Shown: positions 33,232-42,129, counted from the first letter of the stretch. The stretch is DNA of 64,000 bases from Chlorogloeopsis sp038404745 (GCF_038404745.2 NZ_JAYKTT020000045.1:62001-126000); one strand, 5' to 3'. Numbers and translations are program-made. The notes: generated from the sequence alone by a model not told the origin.

Positions 33232-34194
33232 ATGCGAATAGCTCGTAACATTACAGAACTTGTTGGTCATACACCTTTAGTACAATTGAACCGTATTCCG
33301 CAAGCGGAAGGTTGTGTAGCCCAAATAGTGGTAAAACTAGAGAGCATGAATCCTGCATCATCGGTAAAAGACCGCATCGGTGCCAGCATGATCAATGCTG
33401 CTGAGGAGGAAGGGTTGATTACTCCTGGTAAAACTGTATTAGTAGAACCTACTTCTGGAAATACTGGCATTGCCTTGGCAATGGTGGCAGCGGCGAAGGG
33501 TTATCACCTCATCCTCACGATGCCAGAGACGATGAGCGCCGAGCGAAGGGCGATGTTACGAGCTTATGGTGCAGAATTAGAACTAACACCAGGAATTGAA
33601 GGTATGAGTGGTGCGATTCGGCGTGCTCAAGAGATAGTTGAGACAACACCACACGCTTATATGTTGCAACAATTTCGTAACCCTGCCAACCCCCAAATTC
33701 ACAGAGAAACAACAGCCGAGGAAATTTGGGAAGATACTGATGGCAAAGTAGATATGATTGTGGCGGGTGTGGGTACAGGCGGTACTATTACTGGTGTGGC
33801 AGAGGTAATTAAAGCACGCAAACCCAGTTTTAAGGCGATCGCAGTTGAACCAACCAACAGCCCAGTTTTATCGGGAGGAAAACCGGGGCCTCATAAAATC
33901 CAGGGTATTGGTGCCGGATTTATCCCCCAAGTACTGAAGGTAGGATTAATTGATGAAGTGATTGCCGTTAGTGATGAGGAAGCGATCGCCTATAGTAGAC
34001 GTTTGGCAAGAGAAGAAGGATTGCTATCTGGCATTTCCAGTGGCGCGGCATTATGTGCAGCAATTCGTGTTGCTCAACGTCAAGAAAATGAAGGGCGCTT
34101 AATTGTGATGATTCAGCCCAGTTTCGGAGAAAGGTATCTAAGTACGCCATTATTCCAAGACCTAGAACCAAGGGTAGCAGCTAACATCAGCTAA
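33232..34194 (+). CDS. cysK: Cysteine synthase A (O-acetylserine sulfhydrylase)
   Basis: PLP enzyme of 320 residues making cysteine from O-acetylserine and sulfide. The PLP lysine is Lys46 in ASSVKDRIG; the substrate loop is PTSGNTG (73-79), the PLP phosphate loop is GVGTGGTITG, and ISSGAA occurs near the end. Length is normal. AAGGATAAAAG precedes the ATG. It directly follows an Rrf2 regulator gene and is followed 15 bases on by a J-domain protein gene. Confidence 0.96.
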   Translation: MRIARNITELVGHTPLVQLNRIPQAEGCVAQIVVKLESMNPASSVKDRIGASMINAAEEEGLITPGKTVLVEPTSGNTGIALAMVAAAKGYHLILTMPETMSAERRAMLRAYGAELELTPGIEGMSGAIRRAQEIVETTPHAYMLQQFRNPANPQIHRETTAEEIWEDTDGKVDMIVAGVGTGGTITGVAEVIKARKPSFKAIAVEPTNSPVLSGGKPGPHKIQGIGAGFIPQVLKVGLIDEVIAVSDEEAIAYSRRLAREEGLLSGISSGAALCAAIRVAQRQENEGRLIVMIQPSFGERYLSTPLFQDLEPRVAANIS

Positions 34195-34209
34195 CGATAC
34201 ATTGGAATA

Positions 34210-34911
34210 ATGTTAGACACTAATCATTACGAAACTCTTAAAGTCAGTTCTGATGCCAGCCAAGCGGAAATCAAACAAGCTTATCGCCGCTTGGTTAAGC
34301 AGTATCATCCTGATATCAATCAAAAAACAGCAGACCGTGAGTACATTATCCGTATCAATGCGGCGTATGAAGTCTTAGGTGATACTAAAAATCGCCAAAT
34401 TTATGATCGCCAATTGTCCAATCAGCGCTTGCAAACAACTAATAGCAATAGGCAACAGCGTAGTGCAACGGCTGGGCAACAATATCAAGCAACGCGGCAC
34501 ACAGGACGAGATCTTGACGAACAAATTGAAGAATGGCTGCATCTGGTGTATCAACCTGTTAATCGTTTGTTACGTGAAATTCTCAATTCATTGGCAATAC
34601 AAATAGAGAAATTAGCGGCTGATCCATTTGATGATGAACTGTTAGAGCAATTTCAGGAATACTTGAACACTTGCCGAAATGGCTTCAAGCAAGCACAAAC
34701 AACTTTTCGTTCCCTACCGAATCCACCTAGCCTAGCAAGAACAGCAGCTCACCTTTACTATTGCCTGAATCAAATTGGCGATGGGCTAGATGAATTGGAA
34801 TATTTTCCTCTCAACTACGATGAAAGTTATTTACATGCAGGGCAAGAAATGTTCCGTATTGCCAAAGGACTATACTGGGAAGCTCAAGATTCCTTGGGCG
34901 TATACGCTTAA
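34210..34911 (+). CDS. J-domain protein (DnaJ-like co-chaperone)
   Basis: A 233-residue protein. An N-terminal J domain (about 5-68) has the His-Pro-Asp tripeptide at 33-35 (QYHPDINQ), needed to stimulate Hsp70 ATPase. A Gln/Arg/Thr-rich linker (about 70-100) leads to a helical C-terminal domain without the Gly/Phe, zinc-finger or substrate domains of full DnaJ. It is a type III J protein; its client is unknown. It starts 15 bases after cysK, so it is probably in the same operon. Confidence 0.92.
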   Translation: MLDTNHYETLKVSSDASQAEIKQAYRRLVKQYHPDINQKTADREYIIRINAAYEVLGDTKNRQIYDRQLSNQRLQTTNSNRQQRSATAGQQYQATRHTGRDLDEQIEEWLHLVYQPVNRLLREILNSLAIQIEKLAADPFDDELLEQFQEYLNTCRNGFKQAQTTFRSLPNPPSLARTAAHLYYCLNQIGDGLDELEYFPLNYDESYLHAGQEMFRIAKGLYWEAQDSLGVYA

Positions 34912-35005
34912 AAATCTGCTTTTTTAACAAACAGTGTTTATATAGAATAAAACTGACATGAACATTGCCCACCTTCTGAAACAGTGATGTACGGAGACAC
35001 GGTGC

Positions 35006-35479
35006 ATGACAAATATACAAGCTGAAAATTTATTAGTTCCAAATCTAAATTCTCTTGGAGATTTGACAGAGTTGGAACGTGAGCATGTACAGTTGGTAAC
35101 GGAGTTCTTACAGGGCTGGATCAGTCAAGATATAGAAAAGATTATTTCAGTTATGGCACCTGATGGTGTTATTAATAACTTAGTTTTTCCCGAACCAGTT
35201 AAAGGTCATGAGGCAATCCGTAATTTTGCCCAAGAGTTATTATCTGTTGTGAGCGATATCGGCTATCGGGTAGAAGAATTGTTAGCTAAGGGCGATCGCG
35301 TTGCATATCACGGCATATTTTCCGGAACCTTCATTGGTGACTTTATGGGAATGCCGACAACAGGCAAAAGTTTTTCTGTGCCATATTCTGAGTTCGTGAC
35401 TATCAAAAACGGCAAAATAGTCTATCTATGGGATCAAACAGATGGTTTGCAGTTAGTACAGCAAGTAGGTGGGATGTAA
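35006..35479 (+). CDS. SnoaL/NTF2-like (limonene-epoxide hydrolase-like) protein
   Basis: A 157-residue protein of the NTF2-like superfamily: an N-terminal helix pair (VQLVTEFLQGWISQDIEKII) is followed by cone-shaped beta sheet segments (GVINNLVFPEPVKGHEAI; RVAYHGIFSGTFIGDFMGMP; SFSVPYSEFVTIKNGKIVYL). It resembles SnoaL-like polyketide cyclases and limonene-1,2-epoxide hydrolase-type folds, in which many substrates are possible. The family assignment is firm at superfamily level only. Confidence 0.82.
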   Translation: MTNIQAENLLVPNLNSLGDLTELEREHVQLVTEFLQGWISQDIEKIISVMAPDGVINNLVFPEPVKGHEAIRNFAQELLSVVSDIGYRVEELLAKGDRVAYHGIFSGTFIGDFMGMPTTGKSFSVPYSEFVTIKNGKIVYLWDQTDGLQLVQQVGGM

Positions 35480-35540
35480 TTAATTGCTGCTGGAAAGGCT
35501 AGAATATTAAGAAATATTAAATTAAGCTACCAGTGTACTC

Positions 35541-36413
35541 ATGCAATGCATTGTGAATCGCCGCGCTCAGTTTTCGGCAAGTCATCGTTATTGGTTGCCA
35601 GAACTGAGTGAAGCCGAGAATGTTGAGAAATTTGGTGCTTGCTCCCGTTTTCCTGGACATGGGCATAATTATGTCTTATTTGTTTCCCTAGTTGGGGAAT
35701 TAGATAAATATGGCATGGTGCTGAACTTGTCCGATGTAAAGCACATTATCAAGCAAGAAATAACCAGCCAACTAGACTTTTCTTATCTCAACGATGTGTG
35801 GGCAGAATTTCAACAAACTCTCCCCACAACAGAGAATATTGCACGGGTGATCTGGCAGCGGCTAGCACCTCACTTGCCTTTAGTCCGTATACAGCTATTT
35901 GAAAATTCTGAGCTTTGGGCAGATTATATGGGGAATAGAATGGAAGCTTATCTTACTGTTAGCACTCACTTTAGCGCTGCCCATCGGTTAGCGCATCCCA
36001 ATCTTAGTAATGAAGAGAACTTCGAGGTTTATGGCAAGTGCGCTCGTCCCAACGGTCATGGACACAATTATCATCTAGAAGTGACAGTCAAGGGGGAAAT
36101 AGATCCACGCACCGGCATGATTGTGGATTTAGGCGCTTTGAATCAGGTGATAGAAGATTATGTAGTTGAGCCATTCGATCACACATTCTTGAATAAAGAT
36201 ATTCCTTACTTTGCAGAGGTTGTTCCCACTGCTGAAAATATCGCACTGCACATTAGTAATTTATTGCGATCGCCCATTCAGGATTTGGGAGCTAAACTTT
36301 TCAAAGTCAAATTAATCGAAAGTCCAAATAACTCTTGCGAAATTTACTGCACTGAGCCAGAGTCAAATATAGTTAGTGCTGCACAGAATCAGCCAGTTTT
36401 AATCGGCTTATAG
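35541..36413 (+). CDS. Tandem-domain 6-pyruvoyl/6-carboxytetrahydropterin synthase family protein
   Basis: A 290-residue protein made of two PTPS/QueD domains (about 1-130 and 134-275). Each retains zinc-binding histidines: His15, His40 and His42 in the first (FSASHR, PGHGHNY), His148, His173 and His175 in the second (FSAAHR, NGHGHNY). Each also keeps the nearby cysteine (Cys34, Cys167). Single-domain members act in queuosine or pterin synthesis. The second domain looks more canonical (GKCARPNGHGHNYHLEV); the first may have diverged. The duplication within one chain is the notable feature. Confidence 0.92.
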   Translation: MQCIVNRRAQFSASHRYWLPELSEAENVEKFGACSRFPGHGHNYVLFVSLVGELDKYGMVLNLSDVKHIIKQEITSQLDFSYLNDVWAEFQQTLPTTENIARVIWQRLAPHLPLVRIQLFENSELWADYMGNRMEAYLTVSTHFSAAHRLAHPNLSNEENFEVYGKCARPNGHGHNYHLEVTVKGEIDPRTGMIVDLGALNQVIEDYVVEPFDHTFLNKDIPYFAEVVPTAENIALHISNLLRSPIQDLGAKLFKVKLIESPNNSCEIYCTEPESNIVSAAQNQPVLIGL

Positions 36414-37151
36414 CCGTAAATACGTAAAATTTTGGGGAACCTTATTATACAAACCCTAGTTTAAAAATTCCTTTTTTAAATCTTTGTCTGCCGAATTATT
36501 GTCTATCTTCTCAAACTTGAAGGTAAGTAATTAAGTCTGGCATAACTTTAAATCTACTAATGTCGAAGGAATTATCACTGGAGTTTTGTATAGAAAACCT
36601 TTTCAAGACGAACAAAGTTCTTAATAGGTTCCCCTTTTATTGTGTCAATTCTCTGACCTAGATAAATAATCTTTCAGATTTAGTGACGATAAGTCTTTGT
36701 TTACTAGGTTAATTTGCCATCAGTCAAAAAATACAAAGAATAATAACGATAAGAAAAACTATTTAAAATATTCCTTCTATTTAAAATTTTTATAGTTATT
36801 TTGATTCTCAAGAGAGAAAAAACTTAAGTTTTTATAAGTATCCTAGTTAATATGTTTTAATATATTGGTCATTACTTTTTTGTTTTTGGTTCTTATTCTG
36901 TAAACACTTAGTGACAACAATAAAAAGTAACGTAAATCACAAATAAGCTCAAAAAACTAGATTTTGAATAATGGAAATGTCCATCTTTAGTCAAAATAAC
37001 TAAATCACATTGAGCCTCTAGCAAATATCACTACTATCATCTGCAAGAATTTCATTTTTCTTGCCTACTATTTGTGTTTCAATGTTTATGCAATTGCTAA
37101 TTTGTTGATTGCATACCTTATAAATTTAACAAACTGTAGGAAGCATAAATT
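36414..37151. other. AT-rich intergenic region, no gene seen
   Basis: About 740 bases of AT-rich DNA with no supported reading frame, RNA gene or clear repeat. The promoter for the glycosyltransferase gene is presumably here. No HIP1 palindrome was noticed in it, unlike most of the window. Confidence 0.45.
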
Positions 37152-38141
37152 ATGCCACAAGACATAAATTTCCAAAGTTCTCTAGTTAGTGTAATAATAC
37201 CAATTTATAATCGCTCCAAATATCTCAAGCAAGCTATAGAAAGTGCACTCAGTCAAACTTATAAAAATATTGAGATTATTGTGACTGATGATTGTAGTCC
37301 AGAAAATCCTCAAGCAATAGTTGAATCTTTTCGCGATCCACGAATTAGATTCCGGCGAAATGCCAAAAATTTAGGAGTGGCTCGGAATATTGCCAGTGCT
37401 GCTACTGAGGCACGCGGAAAATATATTGCGAGTCTAAACGATGATGATATCTGGAACGAGAACTTTTTAGAAAAACTTGTTCCTCATCTTGATGCCAATC
37501 CAGACTTAATCTTGGCTTTTAGCGACCATTACATTATAGATGCAGATAGCAATATAGATGAGGTTGCAACTGAAGAGTGTAGCAAACTTTGGAAGCGAAA
37601 TCAGCTAGAAGAAGGAGTTTACCAACCTTTTTGTGAAATTGGGTTAGTTCATCAAGCTGTACCAAGTGCAGTTGCTGCCGTTATTCGCAAGGATGCTATT
37701 GATTGGAAAAATTTTCCATCTCAAGTAGGGCCTTTTTGGGATTTATATTTAACTTACCTTGCTTGTCGAACTGGTAGTGGAGCATATTATTCCCCAGAAA
37801 GACTGAGTAAATATCGAATGCATCCACTAGCTGAAACAATGGCGATCGGCAGCCAAAATCCTCAAGCCAAAATTAGAGGAGCAAAGGCAAGCATATTTTG
37901 TTTTAGTCAGTTTATGGAAGACGAGCAGTTACAGCAATTTCATGGTTATTTCAGAGCAAAATGGTTACACGCACACACAACTCTAGGAATTGGATTATTG
38001 CGAGCCGAACGAGCCTTAGAAGCTCGCTCGCTCCTTTTACACGCTTTCAGCCAACAAAAATTTAACCTGAGAACTCTCGTAGCACTAGTATTAAGTTTTA
38101 CTCCCAAACCATTGGTACGCAGATTATTCCTAGCTATTTAA
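37152..38141 (+). CDS. Family 2 glycosyltransferase
   Basis: A 329-residue GT-A fold glycosyltransferase. The start SVIIPIYNRSKYLKQAIESA, the nucleotide-binding IIVTDDCSPE, LGVARNIASAATEARGKYIA and the metal-binding LNDDDIW are classic GT2 elements. The C-terminal part (about 200-329) is helical and lacks transmembrane segments, so the enzyme is soluble or peripheral. Donor and acceptor are unknown; polysaccharide or glycolipid synthesis is likely. Its end overlaps the convergent PrsW-like gene by 8 bases. Confidence 0.92.
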   Translation: MPQDINFQSSLVSVIIPIYNRSKYLKQAIESALSQTYKNIEIIVTDDCSPENPQAIVESFRDPRIRFRRNAKNLGVARNIASAATEARGKYIASLNDDDIWNENFLEKLVPHLDANPDLILAFSDHYIIDADSNIDEVATEECSKLWKRNQLEEGVYQPFCEIGLVHQAVPSAVAAVIRKDAIDWKNFPSQVGPFWDLYLTYLACRTGSGAYYSPERLSKYRMHPLAETMAIGSQNPQAKIRGAKASIFCFSQFMEDEQLQQFHGYFRAKWLHAHTTLGIGLLRAERALEARSLLLHAFSQQKFNLRTLVALVLSFTPKPLVRRLFLAI

Positions 38142-39105
38142 AATAGCGCCGACGTGCTGAATATCGTAAGTAACAATAAATTGTCCATGCTACTAGTCCG
38201 AAAATTAAATTGAGCAGGAAGCGGCTAAGTAAAAGCCACAGAGTACCAGGGTAAAAAACCTGCGACGGACTAAGAGAATTAAAACTTCTTACCAATAGAA
38301 ATAACCCAAAAATAGCATTACCACCCAACATCAGGGCAAACACTACCAAACCTTGCTCCCATAACCGATGTCGAAGGGTATAACCACTGATGAGGATAAT
38401 AGGTGCTTTTTCTTGCACTTTTCGCAATAATTGTTCCAGTCGCCAAAACATCCATACGAAAAATGGAAACAAACCGTAGCTGAGGAAAAATAGGGGTGCT
38501 GGATAACGCCAACTGCTGGATAGAAAATTCACCAAGGCATGACAGATAACAGAATTGAGCCATGCTTGTGGAATATTTGGGGTGTAGCGCCGGAACTGAA
38601 TTTTTGATCTAAAAAATAATGCTAAAGCATATCCCCAGGGTGCTGAGAACATGGCATGAACAGGTGTACCGATCGCCCGATCAAATATAGATGCCGTTTC
38701 GTGGAAAAGGTAAATCCAGTTTTCTTCAGCAGTGAATCCCAGGGCAACGGCGATCGCAAACAGAAAAATACTACTAGAGCGTAATCGATACCTGCGTTGA
38801 AAATACCAGCTGGGAATCAGAACTGCTACCATCTTACAGCTTTCTTCGATGGGGCCGACTACCAACACCTGGCGCAGAGAAACACCTGCAAGAGTATGTC
38901 TAATTTCTCGCCAAGCCGCAAAAGAGTTAATTTGTGTTTCCACAACCCATCCCAAACTGAGGGCGACAAAACCCGATATTGCTCCGACAACGAAGAATAA
39001 AAGCAATCGTAGCAGGGAAGGAGCGGTGGAAACACGCCGATAATAGTAAATCAGCAGTAGCAGGGGAGGTGTTACCGCCCACAGCACTAAAAAGAAATTA
39101 GCCAC
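38134..39105 (-). CDS. PrsW-family intramembrane metalloprotease
   Basis: A multi-spanning membrane protein of 323 residues. The family motifs are all present: E-E-x-x-K in VGPIEESCKM, the second GFTAEENWIY, the third VHAMFSAPWGYAL and HALVNFL. About eight hydrophobic helices are visible. PrsW of Bacillus cleaves an anti-sigma factor at site 1; in cyanobacteria the substrate is unknown. Its start overlaps the end of the methyltransferase gene by 8 bases, so the two are translationally coupled. Confidence 0.88.
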   Translation of the reverse strand: MANFFLVLWAVTPPLLLLIYYYRRVSTAPSLLRLLLFFVVGAISGFVALSLGWVVETQINSFAAWREIRHTLAGVSLRQVLVVGPIEESCKMVAVLIPSWYFQRRYRLRSSSIFLFAIAVALGFTAEENWIYLFHETASIFDRAIGTPVHAMFSAPWGYALALFFRSKIQFRRYTPNIPQAWLNSVICHALVNFLSSSWRYPAPLFFLSYGLFPFFVWMFWRLEQLLRKVQEKAPIILISGYTLRHRLWEQGLVVFALMLGGNAIFGLFLLVRSFNSLSPSQVFYPGTLWLLLSRFLLNLIFGLVAWTIYCYLRYSARRRYFK

Positions 39106-40018
39106 TCACCTGAGCAATGACAGTGCGGTGACGAGGGCTGTTGCAAGTGATGGTAGGAGTTTGGAAACCCGCATCTACCAGCGTTTGCTCAATATCTAAG
39201 CCGAAATATTCATCTAGGTACGGCTCTGTGCTTTTGAGCAAAGTCAAAATGTAAGGAGGCATTTTTTTGTAAACTTCCGATTTCGGATTCATATCCATAA
39301 TTGCCAAATGCCCACCTAAACGCAGCAAACGCCGCGCTTCCGCGAAAATGCGCCTTGTTGCAGACTGGGGCAATTCATGACACATCAAGAAAATAGAAAC
39401 TAAATCAAACGAGGCATCTGGTAATCCCGTTGATTCAGCAGCAGCATGAACCCAATTAACATTAGCTTGACGCTCTTGGGAGCGATAGTGGGCAACAGCT
39501 AAGAAGTAGGGAGATAAGTCTATACCCGTAATTTTGGCATGGGGATAAAGTTCTTGTAGGGCAAAGGTACTCATACCCACACTGCAACCCAAATCAAGGA
39601 TATCTTGCGGCTGTTGGGAGATTTGCTGCTTGAGGATTTCGTGATAGCTTTGACGCAGTTTTGGATCTCCTTGTGCTCCAGCATCCTTCCAAATCCCAGC
39701 ATGAACAGCGTAAGCAGCTACTTCTACCTCTAGAGCTGCATCCCAGTTAAGATTGCCTTTTTCGTAAGCGTGAAATGAAGTGAGGTAGTACTCTGGGTAA
39801 CTAGTCTGAGGATTTTGTACTTTTGCTAGTTCGCTTTCCCAGTCGTGCGATCGCAGACGAGAAACATTCTTTCTCCAAGGCACCCCTATTTTCTCAGCAC
39901 GTTTAATCATCATTTGACGAGCTTGATGCTTGGCGAGGCTATATAGTGGTTTGATTGCCAGTACCCCATTTACCAAGCGTGAAGCCAATCCGGGAGTATT
40001 ATTTACAGCCGTGTTCAT
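39098..40018 (-). CDS. Class I SAM-dependent methyltransferase
   Basis: A 306-residue protein. A helical N-terminal extension (about 1-135) precedes the Rossmann core with motif I ILDLGCSVGMSTFAL, acidic residue in ITGIDLSPYFLAV, motif II FDLVSIFLMCHEL and motif III LLRLGGHLAIMDMNP. The tail ends HRTVIAQV. Acceptor unknown. Upstream genes are unrelated; downstream it is coupled to the PrsW-like protease. A link between the two products is suggested by the overlap but not by known biology. Confidence 0.9.
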   Translation of the reverse strand: MNTAVNNTPGLASRLVNGVLAIKPLYSLAKHQARQMMIKRAEKIGVPWRKNVSRLRSHDWESELAKVQNPQTSYPEYYLTSFHAYEKGNLNWDAALEVEVAAYAVHAGIWKDAGAQGDPKLRQSYHEILKQQISQQPQDILDLGCSVGMSTFALQELYPHAKITGIDLSPYFLAVAHYRSQERQANVNWVHAAAESTGLPDASFDLVSIFLMCHELPQSATRRIFAEARRLLRLGGHLAIMDMNPKSEVYKKMPPYILTLLKSTEPYLDEYFGLDIEQTLVDAGFQTPTITCNSPRHRTVIAQVSG

Positions 40019-40137
40019 CAGTAAAGTTGCTCAAATAATTAGCCTGCTTTGTGTAACCAGGACAAAGCCTGTTTATTTGCATCATAATCCTTCGACAGAG
40101 CTATTCTTGCAATCAAAAATTTTTTCTAATTAACAAA

Positions 40138-40158
40138 GGACACGGCATAGTCGTGTCC
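40138..40158 (-). terminator. Terminator of mscL
   Basis: On the minus strand GGACACG-ACTATGC-CGTGTCC is followed by TTTGTTAATT. It lies about 100 bases past the mscL stop in the direction of transcription. Confidence 0.65.
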
Positions 40159-40254
40159 TGAGATCATCCAAGCTATTTGAGTTTCTACAATTGTAAACAC
40201 CAAATACGAGTTTTTTAAATTGCGAATAAAAATTGATGTGATCAATGACACTTT

Positions 40255-40710
40255 TTACATTCTTTCAACAGTGGGTGCTAACTCAGAAGTACAAGCACGA
40301 CAACGAGTAGCAGCAAGAGGAATTTTTTCTAAGCAATAGGGACATTCTTTTTCTGTAGGTGCCGGAGAAGCCATTTCTTCTTTGCGTTTAAATCTAGCGA
40401 TCGCCCGAATAGCGAGGTACAAAGCAAAAGCAATAATTAGAAAATCGACTACGTTGCCTAGAAATGAGCCGAGTGCAATTTTACCTTTTCCTACGGGAAT
40501 GCCAAATGTTCGCCAATCATTACCTGTGAAAGCCAATAAAGGATTCAACAATGGCATGATAATGTCTTCAGTGAAAGAGGTGACGATTTTACCAAAGGCT
40601 GCGCCAATAACTACTCCAATAGCTAAATCCATGACGCTGCCCTTGAGGGCAAATTCCCGAAAATCGCGAATAAATCCGTTGATGTTTCTGCTGTTACGTC
40701 CTACAGCCAT
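40255..40710 (-). CDS. mscL: Large-conductance mechanosensitive channel with C-terminal zinc ribbon
   Basis: An inner-membrane channel of 151 residues that releases solutes under osmotic down-shock. TM1 is GSVMDLAIGVVIGAAFGKIV (the highly conserved MscL pore helix) and TM2 is VVDFLIIAFALYLAIRAI. After the usual basic cluster (FKRKEE) the protein continues into four cysteines, C123-P-Y-C126 and C137-R-A-C140, a small zinc ribbon not found in the E. coli protein. The added ribbon is seen in some cyanobacterial and other MscL homologues; its effect is unknown. Confidence 0.95.
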   Translation of the reverse strand: MAVGRNSRNINGFIRDFREFALKGSVMDLAIGVVIGAAFGKIVTSFTEDIIMPLLNPLLAFTGNDWRTFGIPVGKGKIALGSFLGNVVDFLIIAFALYLAIRAIARFKRKEEMASPAPTEKECPYCLEKIPLAATRCRACTSELAPTVERM

Positions 40711-40884
40711 AATTCCTAAAATTTTCTCTTAATGAAGATATAGAGATAATCTTATTACTATCTTTTCAAGCTGGAGACAGTTGAAAAAATAATTTAGTAA
40801 TTGTGCGTAAATCAGTAATACCAGGTATGATTTACAAGACTTATGTTCCTCGATCGCCCCTCTCGCAGTTCGTTAGAAGTATCT

Positions 40885-41271
40885 ATGCAGATTACCGCTT
40901 CAGCGATTTCACTCAACGTAGATGATGTCACAGCATCAGCAACGTTCGTAAAGCAACATTTTGGCTTCAGTGAGGAAATGGCAGCCGAGGGCTTTGTTTC
41001 TCTCTCTAGATCAGATGCTGGCTTTAACCTAATTTTTCTCCAAACCAATCTCGAAAGTTTCAAACCCATCCATATGCGGGGACATCGAGCCGATGGTCTA
41101 CTCATTGTCTTTGTAGTGGATGATATTGATCGGGAATACGCGCGAATTCAATCAGAAGGTGTGGAGATTACAACTGCGATCGAGACTGAATCTTGGGGTG
41201 AAAGGTTCTTTCAAGTCACAGATCCCAACGGTGTCGTAATTCAACTCGTTCAGTGGGACACCGAAAAATAG
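40885..41271 (+). CDS. VOC superfamily (glyoxalase/dioxygenase-like) protein
   Basis: A 128-residue protein with two beta-alpha-beta-beta-beta modules. The first begins ITASAISLNVDDVTASATFV; the second carries LLIVFVVDDIDREYARIQSEG and ends FFQVTDPNGVVIQLVQW, typical of bleomycin-resistance/glyoxalase-like VOC proteins. Metal-ligand positions look incomplete (a Glu or His early in module 1 is not obvious). ATG 40885 is preferred to 40843, since the family starts there. It is convergent with the tetR gene and may belong to the same xenobiotic or stress locus. Confidence 0.85.
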   Translation: MQITASAISLNVDDVTASATFVKQHFGFSEEMAAEGFVSLSRSDAGFNLIFLQTNLESFKPIHMRGHRADGLLIVFVVDDIDREYARIQSEGVEITTAIETESWGERFFQVTDPNGVVIQLVQWDTEK

Positions 41272-41311
41272 GAGAAACAGCATCAACCCGCGTCTAATGC
41301 CCTCTACTTTT

Positions 41312-41959
41312 TTAAGGGTTTTGCACACCAGCTAAAATTAACGCGATCGCCTCTTGAGCGTGTTGTTCTAACATTGCTTTGCTCAGGAGCCGCTTACCTT
41401 GAGGATGCTGTTGAATATTACCCGCCCCTACAAAATAGAACAAGCAAGTACCTATAATGTTAATTGCTGATTGAAATGGATCGAGTTTACGAAATACTCC
41501 TGTAGCAACTCCTCGCTCCAAAATTTTTACCAAGGTTGTATCAATGCTTAAAGAACTACTGCGCTTGTAATATTTCCCTTGATTTTGAACCGCCTCGTGA
41601 AACATCATCAACGGTAACTTTGGATTACGTGACACACAATCAAGCAGTGCAGTGAGAAACTTCTCCAATGCCGCTTCCGGAGATAGATAATCCAAATTTA
41701 ACTGCTGAGTTGTTTGCAAAAGATCTGAGTGCGATCGCTCCAATACTGCCTGATACAAGCCTTCTTTATCCTTGAAATAGTAATAAATCATTGACTTCGC
41801 TACACTCGTTTTATTCGCGATCGCCTCTGTTCTGGCAGCAGTCAGACCATGTTTGGCGAATTCTTCTTCTGCTGCTGCTAAAATCACAGCTTGGGTTGCC
41901 TCTGCATCTCGAATTTGCCTAGTATTCAATCTCTTTTCAGCTTTTATTTGACGTGCCAC
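41312..41959 (-). CDS. TetR-family transcriptional regulator
   Basis: A 215-residue repressor-type protein. The N-terminal HTH (AVILAAAEEEFAKHGLTAAR, TSVAKSMIYYYFKDKEGLYQ) is a strong TetR match, followed by the helical ligand-binding domain with a TetR_C-type dimer face. It is divergent from the FAD monooxygenase gene 170 bases away. Three palindromes in that gap are operator candidates. Autoregulation plus control of the monooxygenase is the expected arrangement. Confidence 0.93.
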   Translation of the reverse strand: MARQIKAEKRLNTRQIRDAEATQAVILAAAEEEFAKHGLTAARTEAIANKTSVAKSMIYYYFKDKEGLYQAVLERSHSDLLQTTQQLNLDYLSPEAALEKFLTALLDCVSRNPKLPLMMFHEAVQNQGKYYKRSSSLSIDTTLVKILERGVATGVFRKLDPFQSAINIIGTCLFYFVGAGNIQQHPQGKRLLSKAMLEQHAQEAIALILAGVQNP

Positions 41960-41976
41960 AGCATTTTAACTTCTCA

Positions 41977-41994
41977 ACTGACTGTTTAGTCAGT
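41977..41994. promoter_or_regulatory. TetR operator candidate O1
   Basis: ACTGACT-GTTT-AGTCAGT, a perfect 7+7 dyad, lies 18 bases upstream of the tetR start codon. It shares the GACTAGTC/CTGAC half-site family with the two sites near the monooxygenase. Confidence 0.6.
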
Positions 41995-42056
41995 ATAGCC
42001 TGTCTGATTTGAGCAATTAAAGGGCAAATTTGATAGGGGTATTACAGTCGACAGAA

Positions 42057-42070
42057 TAGTCAGTTGACTA
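42057..42070. promoter_or_regulatory. TetR operator candidate O2
   Basis: TAGTCA-GT-TGACTA, a perfect 6+6 dyad in the middle of the divergent promoter region. Half-site TAGTCA is the same as in O1. Confidence 0.5.
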
Positions 42071-42100
42071 GCAAGAAGTTATATTTGATAGTAATTAATC

Positions 42101-42120
42101 AACTGACAAGTCTGTCAGTT
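42101..42120. promoter_or_regulatory. TetR operator candidate O3
   Basis: AACTGACA-AGTC-TGTCAGTT, an 8+8 dyad ending 9 bases before the monooxygenase start codon, where bound repressor would block transcription. Confidence 0.6.
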
Positions 42121-42129
42121 ATAACCCAG

